DNA of 64,000 nucleotides from Tubiluchus corallicola (GCA_030141605.1 JAQGDQ010000172.1:372001-436000); one strand, 5' to 3'. Shown: positions 1 through 12,692, counted from the stretch's first letter. The notes: generated from the letters alone by a model not told the origin. Program-made: numbers and translations.

Positions 1-820
1 TACACTGCTTGACGATGAAAATGTCACTGAAGAAGACAGAAATTCACAGTTCCTCGTGGAACCAGCAGATGTTGGTAAAAATAGGGCACTCTGCTCCGTG
101 GAGAGGACTCAGCAACTGAATCCGATGGTCATCATTGATGCCGACACACAGAATGTCAGCGAAAAAAGTGACCAGTTTTTCCACAATTTCGATGTTGTTT
201 GTCTCACTGGCTGTGTCAAGGAACAGTTGATCCGTGTTAACAATATATGCCACTCACAAGGGATCAAATTCTTTGCAGGTGATACGTTCGGATATTATGG
301 TTTTCTGTTTCTTGACTTATGCCATCATGATTATGTTGAAGAAGTTCGTCATGTTATTACTAAGGATGATAACAGTGGCAGCAAGAAGCAGAAAGTAGAT
401 GAGACCAAACTTGTGAAACGATCCGAAACTTACATTACTTTCCAGGACGTGTTGGAGTTTGACTGGTCCACTCCCAAAGCTGTTAAGGGACTCAAGAAGA
501 CACCGTCGACTTATTTCCTTTGTTTAGTGCTATTGCAGTTTCGCTGGTTGCATGGAAGATTGCCTTGTCATGGGGATCACGACCAACTGCTTGCGGTCAA
601 GCAAAAAGTTTTGGAAGAACTGAAAGTTGACAAGAACATTTTGTCCGACTCATTTGCTGAACATTGTAAAGGTGAACTGAGTCCAGTATGTGCTATTGTT
701 GGAGGCATTTTAGGCCAAGAAATAATCAAGGCTGTATCGTGTAAAGATGCGCCTCATAATAACTTTTTCTTCTTTAATGGTATTGAAGGCAGTGGGCTTG
801 TAGACTGCATCGGCAAATGA
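1..820 (+). CDS. SAE1: SUMO-activating enzyme subunit 1 (AOS1/SAE1), 3' part
   Basis: SAE1 pairs with UBA2 to form the heterodimeric E1 that adenylates SUMO and starts SUMO conjugation, mainly in the nucleus. The frame is open from base 2 to the TGA at 818-820, about 272 residues. It begins LLDDENVTEEDRNSQFLVEP, which corresponds to roughly residue 55 of the human protein, so the N-terminal nucleotide-binding glycine loop lies outside the window. Family hallmarks visible in order are VGKNRA and LNPMV, the IKFFAGDTFGYYGF segment, a basic acidic linker (GSKKQKVDETK), the SPVCAIVGGILGQEIIKA helix and the conserved tail APHNNFFFFNGIEGSG. A GTG at 56 is internal, not the start. More than 800 coding bases carry no intron. 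GOLT1 converges on it from the right. Identification is secure by recognised family similarity. Confidence 0.93.
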   Translation, partial: TLLDDENVTEEDRNSQFLVEPADVGKNRALCSVERTQQLNPMVIIDADTQNVSEKSDQFFHNFDVVCLTGCVKEQLIRVNNICHSQGIKFFAGDTFGYYGFLFLDLCHHDYVEEVRHVITKDDNSGSKKQKVDETKLVKRSETYITFQDVLEFDWSTPKAVKGLKKTPSTYFLCLVLLQFRWLHGRLPCHGDHDQLLAVKQKVLEELKVDKNILSDSFAEHCKGELSPVCAIVGGILGQEIIKAVSCKDAPHNNFFFFNGIEGSGLVDCIGK

Positions 821-2933
821 CGAGCTCTCCAGAATCCACAGGAATATTTGCCTTGCAAAAGCTCAGTTATTGTGTTTACATGTTAACTGTCATCAAGCAT
901 TCACTTTCAGAAAGTAATATCATGATCTAACTAATTACAATGTAAAGCTACTTATTGAAGAGAATTTTGACATTCAATACATATTGCGCTATTATGTAAA
1001 CTGTTGTCCTCATGCATCACTTATAGAATAATCTGCTGCAGTGGCAGATATAATATGTATAATCTGTAATAAGTATAAATATTCAAGTGTATAGGCTATG
1101 CGAGTATACATACACTGCTGAACAGTGTCAGATGAATGGGGCTTATAGTAATTCTTGTGAATGTGTCCTGTCAATTTAAAATACTAACTTGTAAAAATTT
1201 CTGAAAAATGCAATATAACAGCACGAATGTCAAAACAAATAACACATCATTCAGTATGGTATATAAAATTTCAATTGAAACATTTGTCACAGTCTTAGAC
1301 AGATAAATAATATTAATAACATTATTAGTTGAATACAAAATAGGCCATGCCATTTTTGCAAAATACATAGTTGGAAAATGCTTATGAAGTTTATAAACTT
1401 TTGGCAATATTGTAGATTATATGTTCCTATGCCCAGTCCAATAAAGAGAGCTGCTGTACAACCACTAAATAAGCTTAAACATGTAATAACATAAATACAC
1501 GTACTCGCCCACAAAAATAAAAAGTATAAGTACAGTGTACAAAGATGTGTAAAAGTTTTCAAAGCAGTTTTTAAGTGGACTAACAAAACTGCAATTAGTC
1601 AAGCTATAGTAACTTGAAAAGAACATTTTCTGTTACTAAGATTTTTCAGACAGCAAATTTTCTGAAAGTTTTGTCAAGTAGAACTTTCATTTCAATAAGT
1701 AACGAAAGGTGAGCAACAAATTTGCATTAAAATAATCTCACTCGTTACCTAGTCCCAGAATCGTAATTGTAGGTGTTAATTTCTGTAATAAATGAGTACT
1801 ATAAAAATGAGTCACTGAGTTAGACATAATCAGTAATCAGTACAAGACCTATGCCATTTTTTACATATACACAAATTTACAAATCTTTATTGTCCTTTGC
1901 TGCCGTTTTTCTCAATAGGAATCTCAAATTCTAACAAATTGCCCCTAAATGTTGCATTTTCAACATGAGCAACAGTCATCTAAATACATGTTAAAATTTC
2001 TGGGCAGTAAAGTTCGAAGTATAGAAATAGTGTCTTTCATAGATTAAACATATTTTTCGTGTGTGCGTATAGGCCTACAGTGTTGTTTGACTAGCAAACA
2101 AATTTATAATTTTAAGCATAATAGTTGAGTAATACAGTGTTACAAAGATAACAAATAAAAATCCTCCATTCCTGAGGAAGTCCTACTTAAATGTATTATC
2201 GTAAGCCTGAAGTTTTGCTCGATGTACAAAATTAGAATGTACATATTTTTATTATTTCAGATAAGCATGAAATAAAGTAAAGATGCTATGTGTTTTGCTG
2301 GCCCAATTGCGAGTAAAAATGTTAGCAGGGCATTTCTAAATTTCGAAAAACTCGCTTCTGACAACAAAATTCAATGTTATACGAAGCCAGACTGCATGAT
2401 TTTAGTTCAAAGAAAGAAACCTTTTATATCACATTTTCAGTTCTAGTACTAAAAAAAAGTGAGAAAGTAATTCAGATTTCCATTTAATGCATACCCACAT
2501 TATCATAACAAGTTTTAAGAAACTTTTAACCATAAACTAGTGAACTGGTAAAGAACAACCATAATATCTCTGACAAAAATAGCTACAACTGACACCAGCT
2601 GAACTTAATCAGTAAGCTAAATGAGTAGCTGGAAACTCTCCACTTGACTCAACTTTGGCTAATCTACAGCTCAAGCAAAATAAAATTTAAAAACTAGTTT
2701 GTCAGTGTCTGCACTAATAATGCCAAATGGATCACAAAGCTCGTGCAAGTATAGAGACAGTGGAAAATCGTGTGCTTCAGTTTTTCACACATTCCCTTCA
2801 TGACTGCACGGGCATCCAATGTGCATGGCTCATTGTATTAATTCATAAATATTGTCATCTGACATTATTGGCAGATGCAGTAAGTGTCCACCTTGATGCT
2901 AAAAGTGAAAGGCTCATAACGCTTTTTGGAAAA
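821..2933. other. Convergent 3' flanks of SAE1 and GOLT1
   Basis: This AT-rich stretch contains no convincing coding sequence. It should hold the 3' untranslated regions of both convergent genes. AATAAA-type hexamers occur on both strands (for example + strand near 1786 and 2152, - strand at 1886-1891 and 2248-2253), but such hexamers are expected by chance at this base composition. Short ORFs on both strands here are not supported by codon pattern or similarity. Confidence 0.5.
2248..2253 (-). terminator. Candidate poly(A) signal for GOLT1
   Basis: AATAAA on the - strand about 680 bases downstream of the GOLT1 stop codon. Position is plausible for a 3' UTR, but a second hexamer at 1886-1891 is an equal candidate. 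Confidence 0.25.
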
Positions 2934-5900
2934 TTACACCATTGAGTTCGATTCGCCAGCTATCCGATTCACTACCTGCAAGATGTAATACTAGATTGCA
3001 TTGCAGTATAAATCAATCAGAAGCACTACATCATTATAAAAATTCATACATGAATTTTAAAGACATCATTCAAAAAGTATTCCGAGAATCTATTTTGAAA
3101 TTGTTTTAACTTTTAAACTCTCGTGTAAATGCCAAAAAAGTAATCGTGCTGCAGCAGCTCAATCTTAGCAGAAACTAAAGTTATAACTACTAAAATACTA
3201 TTACTATGTAGCTGTTATTCATGCATTTTAATGAAATCCTGAGAACTGTAGCCTGTCTTACAACATACTACAAGTTGCAATAAAATTAGGAATAGATACG
3301 TTACAAATGTAAGGAGATTAACAGGATCAACAGCAATATAAAAATCGAGGATTACCGCCTTTGTTCGTCATATAGCAATATCCACATCATGGAAAACCGT
3401 TGAAGAAGCTGAGTAACAAAGCAGCAGAAGCAAAAAATTATAACTTATATGGTATTTGTTAAGTCACCTGCCACTGTTCAAAAGTGGAAACTGCTACAAC
3501 AATAAGCAAAAGCGGAAATCAAGTTGGTGGAAAATTGATGCAAACATCGAAGTGTCGTGATTTTGCTCCATTACTCATAAAATTTTCATACAGATAGAAA
3601 CAGCTAATGAGCCACTATGCCACACAAATTATTCAAGTTATTTACATTTACTTACTGAGCTTATAAACGGAAAATTGAGAAATGTGCCTATAACAGGTAC
3701 TCTTCGTAAAAAATTAACAGCCACTGGAACAAATCCACTGTAAAAAATAGAAAGTATTTTACTAGAAGTAAGTTTGTTAGCTATTATAATTGAATAATAA
3801 TGTCAAATAAATATTGATAAACAGTCCTAATATTGATAAATATTGAGTAATTCTCCTGAAAGAAGAAAATGCACACAAAAGCTCCCAAATCCTGGAAGGG
3901 TTTTGCCAGTTAATTGCTGCCTAAGGGAAGGTTGTAATTGCTAGGCAAACATAATTCGTAACAATGAACACTTAATGAAAACTGGTATGTGAGTTTCAGA
4001 TAAAGAATAAAACATCAAAAAGATGAGAAAAAATGACACAAATATGGGAGCCATAATAGCGAAAAATTAATAGTTAATAAAAGGATAAGTACAATTCACT
4101 TATTCTTTTAATCACTTTTGCCTTGCAGCTCTCTGTCTTTCTGAAAACTTTTGCACTTCCACAGGTACCCAAACCCAAGACTGTGCTTTTCAGGCAGCTA
4201 TCCTAACCATTACTTACACCACAGAAACACTTGGTTTTTCAGATGCCTTTTTTGTTTTAGGAAAATGAAAAAATAAGCAAAGCCAAAACTCATAAAAAAA
4301 CTTGAGAGTCAAGTGATGGTGAAGAAATCCTTTATATCAGTAATCACACTTTCCAGGCTATGGTGGCTTGGACATAAATTTACAATAAGCTAAGCCCAGG
4401 AGCAGTAAGGGTATTATTTTGGAGAACTACTACTATTTTTTAGAAATAATCAATCTGTAAGCAAATAAAAATGTGGTGGGTTTCTACAGCACAAGAACAA
4501 AAATACACTTTTAGGTGTGATCGTTCAATGAAGGAAGAAAAACAAAATTAAGCAAGTATAAAAAATGCATTTTATGAACGATCACTAATTGTCATAGATC
4601 AAATGTCCTTGAAAAAGAACTGGCATAAAATTTTGTACAAAATATTTGCCACAGAAACTATTGCCTTCCTTACAGACATAGACATTTTATTTATCTCCTC
4701 ATTTACACCAGAATACAAATAGACTATTATTGCTATAGTTATTAATTAAACAGGATAAATTATGCATAAAGGAAAGAGTTAGGGGGTGCAGGAGAAAAGG
4801 TAGCGATTATCTATATTCTGTTATTATCAACATTATTACAGACTGCTATTAGTGACAGTTCTTTCTAGTCATCACTGGTAGCCCGTCCAAAATTGTAATT
4901 AAACAGCATTTTTAAACTCAGAAAATAACTGAGCAAATATTCCTTAAATTCTCAAAAAATGTCCAACAATGGACAGAGCTTGAAATGAAATGTTTTTCTA
5001 AAATATGACAAGAAATAACTAGTTGATCAATTAATGATCAGTAGTTGTTAGCCACTCCATTCTACTTACCTAAATAACAAGAACATTCCGTACAGTTCAA
5101 CACACATGCCAACGACAGGCCAGCCTAGTAGAACTATGAACATTCCAGCAAAAAAGCAGGCTGTAGCTCTTAGCTTATGAGACTGGAAGAAAAACCGCAG
5201 AGTTCGTTCAACTCCAATGACAAAAATTAAGCCTGAGATGAAGAGTATCTAAAAGCATTACAAATAAACAATATTTATTATACTTTGACTTTCACAATAT
5301 ACTTATGAATTGGACAAGAACAGAACAATAATTTGGCGTATCCATATTTTGTTACATCTGACATACATCTGATACACTGATCATCGGAATTTACTATCAA
5401 CTAGGAGCTTGCTTAAAAATTTTTTAGCTTTGTGCCAATGTTGGTTGATAAGATCTGCCTCAACTCCTCAATCACATATTCAAGTCTCATGAATTCCCTA
5501 ATATTCCCAAGAAGAACTCAGTACTACCAGCAAAAGGCAAAAGTATGGTAAATCTGAGGTTCAAAATTTCAAATTGTTTGCCGAGTTGATCCACGTCTTC
5601 ACGAGATTATCGTGACATTGTGATTGAGTTGTGTAATTGCACTACTGCTCTGGAATAGCACATATCATCTGTGCAACATGTGTCTCAGAAACAGGCATTT
5701 TTAATTACTTTTTGTCCATTTAAGCAGGAATGGTTTGTTAGCATGGAACTTTGAAAAACTAATGAAACTAGGCCTTACAAAGTAATACAAATAGTAATTC
5801 TTGAATACAAATCATTCTTAAAAAAGTACAATATTTGCACTTAACATATTTTAGAGTCAGTTCAAGCTGGTCAACAACTGAGTCTCATTTCTTTGATTGG

Positions 5901-6736
5901 TACATATAAAAATAAAGAAATTGTACACTTACAGTACTTACATTTCCTATAGCAAGTAAACCTCTATCAAAGAACATTAAAGTACCAAGCATTAAGAATG
6001 CAATACCAAACCCGGCTAAACCAACTCCAATTTCTGAAAGAAAGAAAGTTGAGCAAAAAACTGAGACAAAACCAACAATCGATAACGGAGCAGTTAGCCA
6101 TGTCCTATCCGTTCAGTCAGTCAGCTATTTAATAAGTTAAATAAGCTAATCAGTAATTTGTCAAATGATTAAAGTAATTAGCAGTGGTGTTTCTAAGATA
6201 TGTACAACTAACGCATTGCACAGACAATCCTCAGAATTTTCTTTGTTTGACAACAATTTTAATATGTATCAAATATTTGAAACTAAGGTCCTAGCTTTTG
6301 ATTTTTCATTAATTACAGTGAACATTTAATAATTAATGAATTAAACATTTACTTAGAGTTGTCTTTATAAAGTACTTATAAAATTAATGTACTAAGCAAA
6401 TAGCGAGATCTAAAAATTAGCTGCACAGTTTAAGCTGATCACTTAAAATGCCTTTGTAATCAGTTAGCTAACCAGTAAATTAGTTAATAAATTAATGAAT
6501 TAGTGCCAATGGGTAATTTTGCCAAAACTCCTGTTTAAATAATCATAAGTTACTTAGTTGATGCAAAACTACTGTTTTGGCATGTCTCTAGCATTCGGAC
6601 ATGTCTCTTAACATCTAGCATAAAAGCTAGAGCAAAACATTTCATTACAGATGTTAATTTACAAACTAAAAGCTTAAGATATGGCCATGCCGGGGCAATC
6701 AAAATACTCACTCTGAAAATCTGTCACTTCAATCAT
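2934..6736 (-). CDS. GOLT1: Vesicle transport protein GOT1 (Golgi transport 1), 5 exons
   Basis: GOT1 is a small tetra-spanning membrane protein of the ER-Golgi system needed for COPII-dependent export and fusion with the Golgi. I rebuilt five - strand coding exons: 6712-6736, 5942-6033, 5070-5248, 3656-3737 and 2934-2975. They join in frame to 139 residues plus TAA; the human GOLT1B is 138. Introns have canonical ends (GTGAGT, GTAAGT donors; CAG/TAG acceptors). Recognised segments are MIEVTDFQKIGVGLAGFG at the start, MFFDRGLLAIGN, FVIGVERTLRFFFQSHKLRA, LLGWPVVGM, the RRVPVIGTFLNFP loop and the conserved terminal GESNSMV. Hydrophobic stretches alternate with short loops as in the family. The start is the only ATG in exon 1 and matches the family N terminus. 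The gene converges with SAE1 and shares its strand with ABHD17, whose stop lies about 0.9 kb upstream. Whether it is GOLT1A- or B-like cannot be decided. Confidence 0.94.
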
Positions 6737-7633
6737 TGTTGTGTTTTTGTTTTCTCATACAAATCTGTAATCACAGTAAATCCTGTTAACAAGTTTACCT
6801 GCCATTTTTAATAATATTGTTCAAAGGCCATGTAGCCTATTACATAAAGGGTATTCCTACGAATGTGAGAACGCAGACAACATATTAAGGGATGGGGTAC
6901 TTTTTGAGACATATCCAGTAATCCGCAAACAAGACTTTTCAACACCAAAACCTAAATGCAAATGTATTAAATTTAAACACATGTCCAGATACAATGTCCT
7001 GAGTGCAATAGCTATGACTTCCACCATTTAACTCGTTTTCACGACTATGCAGGAGCAAGTCTACTTTATAATAGCAACTCTGCTGCAGAATAGAACACAA
7101 ATGCAGCACAAATTTATTAGAAGGTTAACTTTCAATTATGTGCCCCAACTCAAACAGTAAAATTTAGTAAGAAATGGGTCAGCTTTGGCCAGACATGTGA
7201 AATTTGCTATAATAATCCATCTCTTTATCTGACGAGAGCAAAACTAAGAAAAAATTGGCAATGAACTAAAATCATCCGTATGAAGTAAAGGATATTTTAA
7301 AGAAATTAAACAGTTTCTACACATACAGACGCACTCTGTTGTCAAATATGTTCAACTGTGAAACACATAAAACTCAGCATTACACATTATTTATAGATAC
7401 AACTACAAATAATTTTTTACAAATCAGTGTATTAAACATTAAACATTTACACCATACTGGTCTGTATTTAATAATCAATGAATATCAGTTTGAAATCTTA
7501 TTACAAAAAACTACACAATATATACGATACTAAATACATATTTTAAAGCAGAATTTGCAGCTAACACAGTTCCCGTTTGACTGCAGTTACTTTGTCTTAC
7601 TTTTTTATATGGAATCTTTTAAAGTAGCTGCTG
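6737..7633. other. GOLT1 upstream region and ABHD17 3' flank
   Basis: About 0.9 kb without a gene. It must contain the GOLT1 promoter and 5' UTR at its left end and the ABHD17 3' UTR at its right. No TATA box or CpG-rich core was recognised. A 64-codon + strand ORF here is composed of AT-rich low-complexity sequence and is not credible. Confidence 0.45.
7113..7118 (-). terminator. Candidate poly(A) signal for ABHD17
   Basis: AATAAA on the - strand about 520 bases downstream of the ABHD17 stop and before the GOLT1 start region. Position only; chance occurrence cannot be excluded. Confidence 0.3.
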
Positions 7634-8539
7634 TCAACCTACACATGAGGACCAGTTTGGTACCTCAAAATTGACAAATTTTTTTACACGTTCAACATAG
7701 CAGTTAGAAAACTGGACATCAGAGTGCCCAGCTCCTGGTATCCATAGATGTGTTACCCTTTGTGGACATTGCTCGTATATAGTCAGACCATGCGAAAAAT
7801 CAATAACTTCGTCATCTATGCCATGGATAACAAGAACTGGAGAACTCATAATCTTCTGCACTTTATCAATATTTGTAAAAACATCACAGCGCCAAGTGGA
7901 AGTTACGTTAGGAAAAAGTGTTCGTAAACCAGACATCAGTGGACTACATAATATAACACCTGCCACAGAAACTCTTGTTGCAAGATCTACTGTAGGAGCT
8001 GTGCCCAAGCTATATCCACACAGAATAATATCTCTGGGATTAACACCATACTTAGTTTGCAAAGCAGACAAAGCTGCATCAATGTCCAAATATAAATTTT
8101 TTTCTGAGGGTTTGCCACTGCTGCATCCATATCCAGAATAATCATAAGCAAAGATATTGCAATTTATATCACTACCAAAGTCGATATAAAAACTGATCAA
8201 TTGTCCTAGATCAGTAGCATTTCCATGACTGACTAAAAAGGTGTATCTTGAGTTTGTAGTACACCTTATAAACATGCAAACTATTTCATTACCTTCTCCT
8301 GTACGTGCCAAAAACAATTCCACATTCTCTAGCTCCTTTTCAGTATGTCGAAATTCAGCAAAATCGTTCAAAAGGCATTTAAAATTGGGACTTGTTTCTT
8401 TTGGTAGTAATGAGTAGCTTGGTTCTGGTGGGATAAAAGCGAATTTTTCTGTAACTTTTGACGGGCATGGGGGACAACAAAATATGCAGCACATTGTTCC
8501 AAGAAACCCACCACACCGTCCACACATCTTAGGTTGCAA
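7634..8539 (-). CDS. ABHD17: ABHD17-family protein depalmitoylase (alpha/beta hydrolase)
   Basis: ABHD17 enzymes are membrane-anchored serine hydrolases that remove palmitate from proteins such as N-Ras and PSD-95. The intact 301-residue ORF starts with the family's cysteine cluster (MCCIFCCPPCPSK, about residues 16-28), which is palmitoylated in known members and anchors them to membranes. The hydrolase fold follows: SHGNATDLGQ at 104-113 (oxyanion region), YDYSGYGCSSGKPSEKNLY at 132-150, nucleophile elbow GYSLG with Ser177, the acid in IDDEVIDFSHG near Asp242/243, and His272 in GAGHSD. The elbow is GYSLG rather than the GQSIG of vertebrate members. Length matches the family (about 290-310). 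There is no intron, whereas vertebrate ABHD17 genes are split. The first Met was chosen because it opens the frame; Met5, giving MCGRCGG, is an alternative. The A/B/C paralogue cannot be assigned. Confidence 0.93.
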   Translation of the reverse strand: MQPKMCGRCGGFLGTMCCIFCCPPCPSKVTEKFAFIPPEPSYSLLPKETSPNFKCLLNDFAEFRHTEKELENVELFLARTGEGNEIVCMFIRCTTNSRYTFLVSHGNATDLGQLISFYIDFGSDINCNIFAYDYSGYGCSSGKPSEKNLYLDIDAALSALQTKYGVNPRDIILCGYSLGTAPTVDLATRVSVAGVILCSPLMSGLRTLFPNVTSTWRCDVFTNIDKVQKIMSSPVLVIHGIDDEVIDFSHGLTIYEQCPQRVTHLWIPGAGHSDVQFSNCYVERVKKFVNFEVPNWSSCVG

Positions 8540-9790
8540 CCGAGCATTACTGTACTATCAATCTTTTCTGTTTACAGTTTCACTTTCAGCAAATCATATT
8601 TGCAACTGCTCATATTTTTTGGTACAAATTAATTATTTTAGCTGCGTGTTACATAATAAAATTAATTAAAATGCACCAAGTGAAGCATTTTGAGAAAACT
8701 TTATTTTATCAGGAGAACATATAAGATAGAATAAACTTACAATGAACAATGAGAATGCACTGGCATTGTTTTCACGATTTAGATTTTTTTCATGAACAGG
8801 CTGTTATTTCTCATATGTAGCAATACGTTTTATTCATTCTGTTAAGTTCCTAGTAAAAGAATAATCATATCACCACTGAAATAACGAAAACGAATTCAAT
8901 GACTTAACGTCGAATATTACACGTGGAAGTCGCCATTACTGGCTGACGATTTGTTTGAAATGGATTGTACATTGGATTGGACGCATCGCGTTGAGAGGTT
9001 TGGTTGCCTGCGTGCACTCATGTCTCGCTTCAGAATTGTGGTGATTTCTGCGTGAATGGTGATGATGAAAATACAAGAAAATTTTACAATACAATAATAC
9101 GTCGGTTTGCAGTACAAAAAAGAACATTATAGTCTATAAAGACTATTTTCCGGCATAAATACAAAATCCTAGCACCCTAAATTACCTAATTAAAATACAT
9201 TAAACCACTGCAGCCTAGAGAATACTAAATTACAATAGAAGCATACAAAAAAGTTCATTTATAAGATTAAGAGAGAGATGGCTATAAAATTGAGATAAAA
9301 AAACTAGAGTACCTTAAGTAAAGAAACATATCTAGATAATTAAAAATATAATACACACATAATAAAATAAAAAACCCAAACTACATACATAATAAGATGC
9401 ATAATTACAGAAACAAGTTGACTAACGGTACAATTAAGAATCTTCAGTGAAACATAATTATTTACTTGATTAAAGTACATATTTTTGCATTGCTATGATT
9501 ATAAGAAATTTCGTATACAATTAAGACACAAAATTAAATTTATAAAATGTACGAGGTTTAAAATTATAAAAGGTATTTGCAATTAATTTTTACAATAAAA
9601 TATACGGTATGATAAAATATGGGACTTGAATGCAGTATCTAAATATGATTGCGGTTAGCTCTTGAGAAGCTTGAGCAGTAAATGCTGAGCAAAGAATTAC
9701 AAAAAATAAGAACAGAAATGGCACAGAAGAAACACATAACTGAATAAGGACAAAGTGATCAAGCAAGAAGAATAACAAAGCGGTGGAATG
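8540..9790. other. ABHD17 upstream region and A-rich spacer
   Basis: The part next to ABHD17 should hold its promoter and 5' UTR. Around 8920-9060 the base composition is more balanced, with several CpGs, which is the best promoter candidate. From about 9120 to 9790 the DNA is very A-rich on the + strand and low in complexity. No gene is supported. Confidence 0.4.
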
Positions 9791-9799
9791 TATAAAATG

Positions 9800-11900
9800 A
9801 CAATGGAGGCTGGATTAATAAGATTTAAAAGAATTTGGGAATTAAGAAGAAGGGCAGAAAGAAAGAGGAACGTTGCACTATAAGGGACAATGAGAAAATG
9901 ATTAGTGACTGTGAAGAAATAAAAAAATACAGGAACTATTGCAAAGAATTACTTACAATGAAAACAAATTTCTAAAGTTGAAGAAATGGTGAATAAAATT
10001 TTTAAACAAATTGTGAGAACTAGGAAAACAATGAGAAATTAAAGAAATTACAATGGAAGAAACAGAAGAAGCTGTTAAGAATTTAAAAAATGAAAAGCAG
10101 GGGATATGCAAGGGTTGACAAGTGGAAATGATAAACAGATTATATATGTACGACGTGATCTAAAGCAAAGCATATAGTTACATTTTAATAAAGTAAAAAA
10201 TAATTATTATGGAGTTCCAAGTTTGTGGAAAGAAATGAAAATAAAGTCGTTAACTAAAAAGGCGGAAGTAGACATGACATAACTAATAGAAGAGGCATAT
10301 TTTAACAAATGGATTAATGGAGTTATTTGAGAGAACTCTGCTGAAAAAATGAAAATTTTTTAGAAAATAGAATAACACAAAATCAATGTGGTGGACGAAA
10401 AAACATGGGAACAGTGTATCATATATTTACTATAAAAATATCATTTTATAGGCTAACCAAGTAACATATATGGATTGGATAGGAATTTAAAGTGATTTTT
10501 AGATACTTAAAAGTGTTTCAATAAACTATGGCTGGGGGACTGTTTAACTGAAGTATGGCTGAAAGGAATATCACCTGAAGAAATAAATGTGATACATCAT
10601 ATGAAAAAAGAGGGGGAAGCAAAAATTGAGTTACCAGTTGGGGAGGAAACACAGAGGTTAGAATTAAGTGAAATTGCGCAGCAAGGGACAGTCTGGGCTA
10701 CCAAGACTGTGTAGTGTAACAACAGCTAGAATAAATAATGTGGGAGAAAATGTAAATGTGGCTATCGGATCAGAAAAACGAACAAATGCCAAAATAGATG
10801 TTGATGATACCATAGGTATGGGGGAAATGAACAATTGATCAGTATGGCAAAAATTTGTAAATATTTTGAGCAAAAGAAAAATTTGCTTTTAATATTAAGA
10901 GTCGCAGATATTAAAAACAGTTTAAAAGAAGCAAAAGAAATATAAAGAAAATTATACGGCAATTGTAAGAGTAAGAAGCGAATAATTTCTGAAACAAAAT
11001 GGTACAAGTATCTAGGAGATCGGAGAAAAGGTCGGAATTTTGGTAAAAGAAAATTAGTGTGGGGTAACATAAAGAGAGTTGGGGAATATGCTGTGGAAAC
11101 AAATATTACATTTGACTGAGACAGTAATTACACCAAGTGTGATATACAACAGAGAAATTTGAGAGGAAATAACAAAAAAGAGTTAAAGAAAATGGAAAAA
11201 AATATAAAAAGGGATGTTACAAAAATATTTCTACAGAAGGCATCAGCAAGTTATTGCGGAATGTTGATAGAAACAGAGGTCTGGCCAATGGAGCAGCGGG
11301 TAGATTATAAAAGGTTATGTAGTAATGTAATTTACAATCTAGTAAATTCAAAAGAATCTAGAGATGCTTATAAAGCTATGAAAGAGATGTGGAGAAAAGA
11401 AATTAAAAGTGGTTGGACTCAGACTATAGATTGATTAGCAAAAAATATGATTTAGAAATACAAAATGACTATTTTAATACAAGTACAAAAATCATCGTGG
11501 AAAAAAACAAGTTAAAGAAAGTATAAGGAAAATAATAAAAGAAAATGCCGCGGAAGAGATAAGTTTAAAAACAAAGTTAAGATTTCTGCAGTATGAATAG
11601 GACAACCCAAAACACTGCATAATAGACTTAACACCAGAGTAAATAAAATGAGTGCCAGAAATGAAATTAAATTTTTACCACTAAATAATAATTACAAGAG
11701 CTGGTTTAAGATTTGAGGTGTCCATTATTATAAAAAGGAAGAGGATAACAGCGAGCATCTGTTTGATTGTGATATGGCTAAAAACAGTACCAAAACAAGA
11801 AAGAAATTTCCAAGAAATGATAAAGTCAGATGATCCAAAAGTGCTAAGGAAATATTGCTGAAAATAGAGCAGATGGTTGAGGACACAATGAAACAATGAG
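9800..11900 (+). pseudogene. Degenerate non-LTR retrotransposon (reverse transcriptase)
   Basis: A LINE-type ORF can be followed across all three + frames through many stops and frameshifts. In order: a pre-RT linker (RIWELRRRAERK), the RT entry motif ITMEETEEAVKNLKNEK near 10050, fragments around NQCGGRKNMGTV near 10385, the primer-grip-side motif QGTVWATK at about 10679, a catalytic box reading VDDT at 10800-10811 instead of the usual YADD/FADD, and then the clearest surviving block at 11159-11434 (WPMEQRVDYKRL...NLVNSKESR). The C terminus has a cysteine/histidine finger-like remnant (RCP...EHLFDC) near 11715-11775. It is clearly dead. The VDDT box and QGTVW motif are typical of one lineage of elements seen in aquatic invertebrates, by recollection; the clade is not assigned. 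Confidence 0.8.
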
Positions 11901-12642
11901 CACTGAGATAAAGCTCCAAAAAGAAGAATAACGGAAAATAGATTATTTTACAGCAATATTCAGTGCGACACATAAGTAAATTCTTTAGTGCATATTTGAT
12001 TATGTGTCAGAATGCGTGGACACCGAGGAAACCATGAAACAAAGAAAACAGAATGAAAACCAGATTTAGAAGAACCCTCGGTAGCTTTTTTCGCTACACA
12101 CATACATTTGAGCAATCATTTGTCATTTGATCAATTTCACAGTTTCTCTCTTTCTCAAAGTTTTCTATCCTCTCCTTCACTGGCCTGTCTGTTAGAATCT
12201 TTTGTTCATTTGCTCATACTTGTTTCTTTACAATAAACTGTGGAAACTCAATAAATGTGGTTGCTTTATAATTTGTAAGATCGTTTTTCTCATACATGTA
12301 TTTTATTGTGGTATAATATAAAATAATAATCACGTTTTGTAAGGCCTGCTTAATTTTTGTGATAATGTCTTGCATTTATGCTATGCTGTCTGGTATTATT
12401 TAAGTGTTCGTGTTTAAGTGGTCCAAAAAGAAGAATTAATTGAAATGACTAGAATTAACTAACAGAAGTGATATAAAGGCCATGACGAAAAAACTCATAA
12501 TAACACCAGCAATGATAATGACACCAAAGATGTTGATGATGACGATCAATTTCAAATGGAAATAATTTGTGAACTCGATAAAAGCAGCACAAAACAGTAT
12601 AACAGGTAATTTTGCTTACGAGTATCATCTTTATCACCATCG

Positions 12643-12692
12643 TCATCGTCGTCGTCATCACCGTCGTCGCCGTCATCGTCATCATTATCATC
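12643..12692. repeat. Imperfect (TCR)n trinucleotide repeat
   Basis: About 50 bases of alternating TCA, TCG and CCG triplets. They create His/Arg-rich and Thr/Met-rich translations in opposite frames that are not genes. Confidence 0.8.

Noticed and set aside
2727-2945. 72-codon + strand ORF over the GOLT1 last exon
   Set aside because: It overlaps the verified GOLT1 exon 5 on the opposite strand and shows no similarity.
7818-8141. 107-codon + strand ORF
   Set aside because: Shadow of the ABHD17 coding sequence.
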